DNA of 46,470 nt, taken from the NCBI GenBank assembly GCA_002327445.1, contig DCWA01000045.1, positions 1 to 46,470 of the forward strand. The letters run 5' to 3'. Position 1 is the stretch's first letter; each line of letters begins with the position of its first letter. Position numbers and translations under genes: made by a program. The DNA is from Desulfobacteraceae bacterium UBA2174 (lineage in GTDB: Bacteria; Desulfobacterota; Desulfobacteria; Desulfobacterales; UBA2174). The notes below the pieces were generated by a model. That model was given only the letters and a program-made list of their open reading frames with translations, ran no database searches and was not told the origin of the DNA. Positions 43,914 through 46,470 of this stretch are shown here, in pieces.

Positions 43914-45065
43914 TTATTTCCCCTCCTCAATCAACTGCAGGGGAGAACAGACCCGGATGCCTTTTTTTATTTCAAACGGCTCGTCCACCGGCGCGACCAC
44001 AAAGGCGGTTTCGGGTTTCAGGCCGTCCACCAGCTCGTAAAAGCCCCGGGAGGGTTGCGGTGCCTTGGAGAGCTTGCATTCAAAAGCATGGCATCGTCCG
44101 GCCCGCTCCAGCACCAGGTCGATTTCAGCGCCGTTGGAGGTGCGTAAAAACGACGGCCGCCAGCGGGGATACCGGGCAATGAGATTTTCAATCACAAACC
44201 CTTCCCAGGAGGCCCCGGCCGAGGGATGGGCCAGCAGGTAATCATAGGACTCAATATCCAGCAGCGCGTGAAGAATACCGCTGTCGGTGAGAAACACCTT
44301 GGGCGACTTGACCAGCCGTTTCTTAAGATTGGCGGAAAACGGGGGCAGCAGCCGGATCATATAGGTCTGGTCCAGCAGGGCCAGGTACTTTTTTAAGGTC
44401 GGCACGGCCAGGTCCGCCGACGCCGCCAGTTTCTGGTAGTTGACGGTCTGGCCGTGGCAGTGGGCCAGGAGCAGCCACAGCCGTTCGATCACCGGCGCCG
44501 GAATATTAAACCCCAGGGCCGGAATGTCGCGCTCCATGAACGTGCGGATAAAATCCAGGCGCCATTCAAAACTGGCCTGAGCGTCATGGGCCAGGGCGCT
44601 TTCCGGGAATCCGCCCCGAAGCCACAGGTCCGCCCACGACAACTTCCCGGCCGTTTCAGCCAGCAAAAAGGGCGTGAGGTCATGGTAAGCGATCCGCCCG
44701 GCCAGGGACTCGGTGGACTGCCGGATCAGATCCCGGGACGCCGACCCTAAAATCAGAAAACGGCCCGGCCGTCGATCCTTGTCGATCTCCGAGCGCAGCA
44801 CGGAAAAAAATTCCGGCAGCAGTTGAATTTCATCCAGACAAATCCGTTTGTCCCGGTATTGCTCAAAAAACAGTTCCGGCTCGGAAAGCTTGTTTCTGTC
44901 CACCCGGTCCTGCAAATCCAGATAAATAGAGGTCGCCGGATCAAGCAATTTCCTGGCGGTGGTGGATTTTCCGCATTGCCGGGGGCCGAGAATAGCTACG
45001 GCCGGGGAGCGGGCAAGAGACCGGTGAATATCCGCTTCAATAAGCCTTGGAATATAACCATGCAT
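43914..45065 (-). CDS. AAA+ ATPase with DUF4143
   Basis: 383 aa. The AAA_14-type N-terminus has Walker A GPRQCGKST (K31) and Walker B ICLDEIQLLP; the C-terminal DUF4143 nuclease-like domain contains SNGAEIDLVLERAG and AFECKLSK, resembling a PD-(D/E)xK-type fold (E-x-D...E-x-K). Members of this family are frequent single-gene accessory loci in prokaryotes; their role is unresolved. Flanked by mobile-element remnants. Confidence 0.9.
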   Translation of the reverse strand: MHGYIPRLIEADIHRSLARSPAVAILGPRQCGKSTTARKLLDPATSIYLDLQDRVDRNKLSEPELFFEQYRDKRICLDEIQLLPEFFSVLRSEIDKDRRPGRFLILGSASRDLIRQSTESLAGRIAYHDLTPFLLAETAGKLSWADLWLRGGFPESALAHDAQASFEWRLDFIRTFMERDIPALGFNIPAPVIERLWLLLAHCHGQTVNYQKLAASADLAVPTLKKYLALLDQTYMIRLLPPFSANLKKRLVKSPKVFLTDSGILHALLDIESYDYLLAHPSAGASWEGFVIENLIARYPRWRPSFLRTSNGAEIDLVLERAGRCHAFECKLSKAPQPSRGFYELVDGLKPETAFVVAPVDEPFEIKKGIRVCSPLQLIEEGK

Positions 45066-45095
45066 ATTCGATACCTCTGCTATCTATTTGCATGG

Positions 45096-45124
45096 ATGAT
45101 ACCACCCTTAATTCTTCTTTTCAA
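45096..45124 (-). promoter_or_regulatory. Sigma-70 promoter of the AAA/DUF4143 gene
   Basis: On the minus strand TTGAAA (45124-45119), 17 bp, then TATCAT (45101-45096): five of six matches at both boxes. The start would be about 25 nt before the ATG at 45065. Confidence 0.65.
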
Positions 45125-45570
45125 GCTTGCCCCGGTTTTTTATGCCATCATAAAAAGCCAGGAACAAGACGGCAAAGTAAAAAGTTCAAGGCGTCGCCGG
45201 ATGCCACGGGCCAGGTGAAGCTTGCCCGTGTTTCAGGGGTTGCTCTGCCTTTCGAAACGTCAACCGAAAAATGACCCCTTGCGACAACCTAATTTTGACC
45301 CCCTCGTGATTTACGCATAACCTTGCCAAATGCCGTAAAATTATCGCGCATTGCCGCCTCCAGGAAGCGATAATATCTATGAAACCACAATTCGGTTGGA
45401 TTCTGTAATATCAATGTGTTAGCAGACATCTCCCGCCATACTCGATCAAATTCGAAGAGTCATTTTCAGTTTCCAATTTTCGCTCCGGTTTGCCCCTCAT
45501 TTCGTCCAACCGATTGAAAACAAAATCAATAGTAGAAAACTGCCGGGTCTTCCCATCATCTTACGCATGC
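45125..45570. other. Gene-free stretch with possible insertion-sequence end motifs
   Basis: No credible gene. ATGACCCC (about 45271-45278) and TTTTGACCCCC (about 45293-45303) form a spaced direct repeat like the multiple end repeats of IS21-family elements, but no IS21 genes are seen here. The rest shows nothing I can interpret. Confidence 0.3.
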
Positions 45571-45599
45571 TTGTCAAGCCGTCCGGTTTCTGATAATAT
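45571..45599 (+). promoter_or_regulatory. Candidate promoter of the terminal mobile-element operon
   Basis: TTGTCA (45571-45576), 17 bp, then TAATAT (45594-45599), in a locally AT-rich stretch. The start would lie about 50 nt before the ATG at 45656. Confidence 0.5.
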
Positions 45600-45655
45600 A
45601 TTGCACGCAAACAGCCTTGATGGGCATATCTGCAATACTTTATCGGAAGGGCGAC

Positions 45656-46315
45656 ATGACCGCTTCCACCGACGTCATCCGACGGCTCACGGACTTGTTC
45701 CAAAAAGAGCCGTGCTGGATGATCGAACCGCTGAGCCGGCAGATGAACTACTCGATTCCCTCGATGCGTCGCTTTCTGGCGCAAATCGGCTACTACAGCA
45801 GCTTTACCCACAACGGACGCTGGTACACGCTGGCCTCGATACCGCGATTTTCCCGCGACGGGCTTTGGTTTTACCGGGACATCGGTTTTTCCCGGGCCGG
45901 CAGCCTGACACGCACCCTGGTGGCGTTGATCGATGCCAGCCGGGCCGGGATGAGCGCCGGAGAGCTGGGCCAAAAGCTGCGCTGCCGTTGTCATGGCGTC
46001 CTGGTCGGCTTGTGGCGTCGGGGCCTCATCCAGCGCCAGCGCAGTGCAAGAGCGCACGTTTACCTGTCGTGCGATGCGCAGACCGCCGACGCCCAGCGCC
46101 GGGCCATGGCACCATCGGTGTCTGCCGTGCTGCCGGCCGAGATCGCGGTGCTGGTGCTGGCGGAATTCATCCGGCAACCGTCGGCCGCAGCCGCCGAGTT
46201 GGCCCGCCGGGTGTCGGCCAAAACCGCCGTGCGCATCCGGGCCGACCAGATCCGGGCCTTGTTCGAAAGCCACGGTTTAAAAAAAACGCCGCCGGGGCTG
46301 CCATCGGCGTTTTGA
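45656..46315 (+). CDS. Winged-helix protein, first gene of a transposable element
   Basis: 219 aa with GGAAGGG upstream of the ATG. The N-terminus (VIRRLTDLFQKEPCWMIEPL, SRQMNYSIPSMRRFLAQIGYY) and the middle (LVALIDASRAGMSAGELGQKL) look like winged-helix units. It ends 13 codons after an A8 run at 46279-46286; a -1 shift there would continue into the next frame, which holds the start of a transposase. I take it as the DNA-binding part of a two-part transposase; the exact family is not certain. Confidence 0.65.
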   Translation: MTASTDVIRRLTDLFQKEPCWMIEPLSRQMNYSIPSMRRFLAQIGYYSSFTHNGRWYTLASIPRFSRDGLWFYRDIGFSRAGSLTRTLVALIDASRAGMSAGELGQKLRCRCHGVLVGLWRRGLIQRQRSARAHVYLSCDAQTADAQRRAMAPSVSAVLPAEIAVLVLAEFIRQPSAAAAELARRVSAKTAVRIRADQIRALFESHGLKKTPPGLPSAF

Positions 46316-46461
46316 TCCGGCTCAACGAGCAGTTGCACCGGGAGGTGCGCCCGTCGGCGTTGTTCCCGCAGCCGCCGGTGGTCGATTTTCGACCCCCGGA
46401 TCGGCTTTGCCCCTGCGGCGGCACCCTGAAGGTGCAAAAGACACAAAGGCGGCGTAAATAA
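46312..46461 (+). pseudogene. N-terminal piece of a transposase, truncated
   Basis: Reads LIRLNEQLHREVRPSALFPQ, then PVVDFRPPDRLCPCGGTLKVQKT, and stops at 46459. It is the family start whose middle and end resemble the pseudogene at 42628-43306. The zinc-finger-like C-P-C-G is visible. The start TTG at 46312 overlaps the previous stop (TTTGA); frameshifting at A8 is the alternative. The stop after KVQKTQRRRK indicates truncation. Confidence 0.55.
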
Positions 46462-46470
46462 ATAAAGGTA

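Noticed and set aside
45271..45303. IS21 element
   Set aside because: Only two short TGACCCC repeats are seen; no istA/istB genes or inverted partner in the window.

Overview
The window reads like a chromosome segment of a sulfate-reducing Desulfobacterota bacterium, probably Desulfosarcina or a relative. This placement is inferred from gene content and sequence style: GC-rich genes, very many two-component proteins, sigma-54 control, TSUP (TauE/SafE-type) transporters, a sodium-pump type decarboxylase and Desulfobacterales-like transposases. It cannot be proven from the sequence alone.

Layout. Positions 1-1177 hold two long direct repeats and a partial third, with no convincing gene. prfC (release factor 3) follows on the minus strand. 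Positions 3161-5906 encode a triple-receiver hybrid histidine kinase with an RsbRD-like N-terminus, and an Hpt protein. These converge on a minus-strand operon of glycogen phosphorylase, an RsbU-type phosphatase, a STAS antagonist and an RsbW-type kinase, which is a partner-switching module. From 10756 to 30358 nearly everything is on the minus strand. The first part is a compact stress block (receiver, GNAT, two universal stress proteins, two CBS proteins). Next come an NtrC-type regulator with its kinase, a PEP-synthase-like protein, a membrane protein, a TSUP transporter, three stand-alone receivers, a dCache kinase, a second PEP-synthase-like protein and a membrane-anchored sigma-54 activator. 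Diverging from the activator are a plus-strand TSUP operon (30847-33811), a CoA-transferase remnant, and a second dCache kinase with its receiver (34181-36256). tRNA-Leu(UAA) lies at 36286-36373. After an AT-rich gap come an ABM-domain protein and an oadGAB-type operon. From 40.7 kb to the end is a mobile-element zone: an IS3-family element with a frameshifted orfB, a deleted transposase, an AAA/DUF4143 ATPase, and the start of another two-gene transposable element.

How it may work together. I see five sites matching the sigma-54 -24/-12 pattern with correct spacing (TGGCAT-N6-TTGC; one has CTGC). Each lies upstream of a signalling, transport or stress transcription unit at 13.9, 22.2, 25.2, 30.7 and 33.9 kb. 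Three are preceded, 82-105 bp upstream, by a similar palindrome around CAGsCTG, which looks like an enhancer-binding-protein site. This suggests one sigma-54 regulon joining two TSUP transporters, receiver/kinase modules, a universal-stress/CBS/GNAT operon and a CoA-transferase remnant. The regulators would be an NtrC-type protein and an unusual membrane-bound activator.

The two PEP-synthase-like proteins (16924-19539 and 25233-27824) keep the ATP-grasp and phospho-histidine domains but carry a shared, unfamiliar C-terminal domain in place of the PEP/pyruvate TIM barrel. They are the best candidates for an undescribed phosphotransfer system. Its substrate is unknown.
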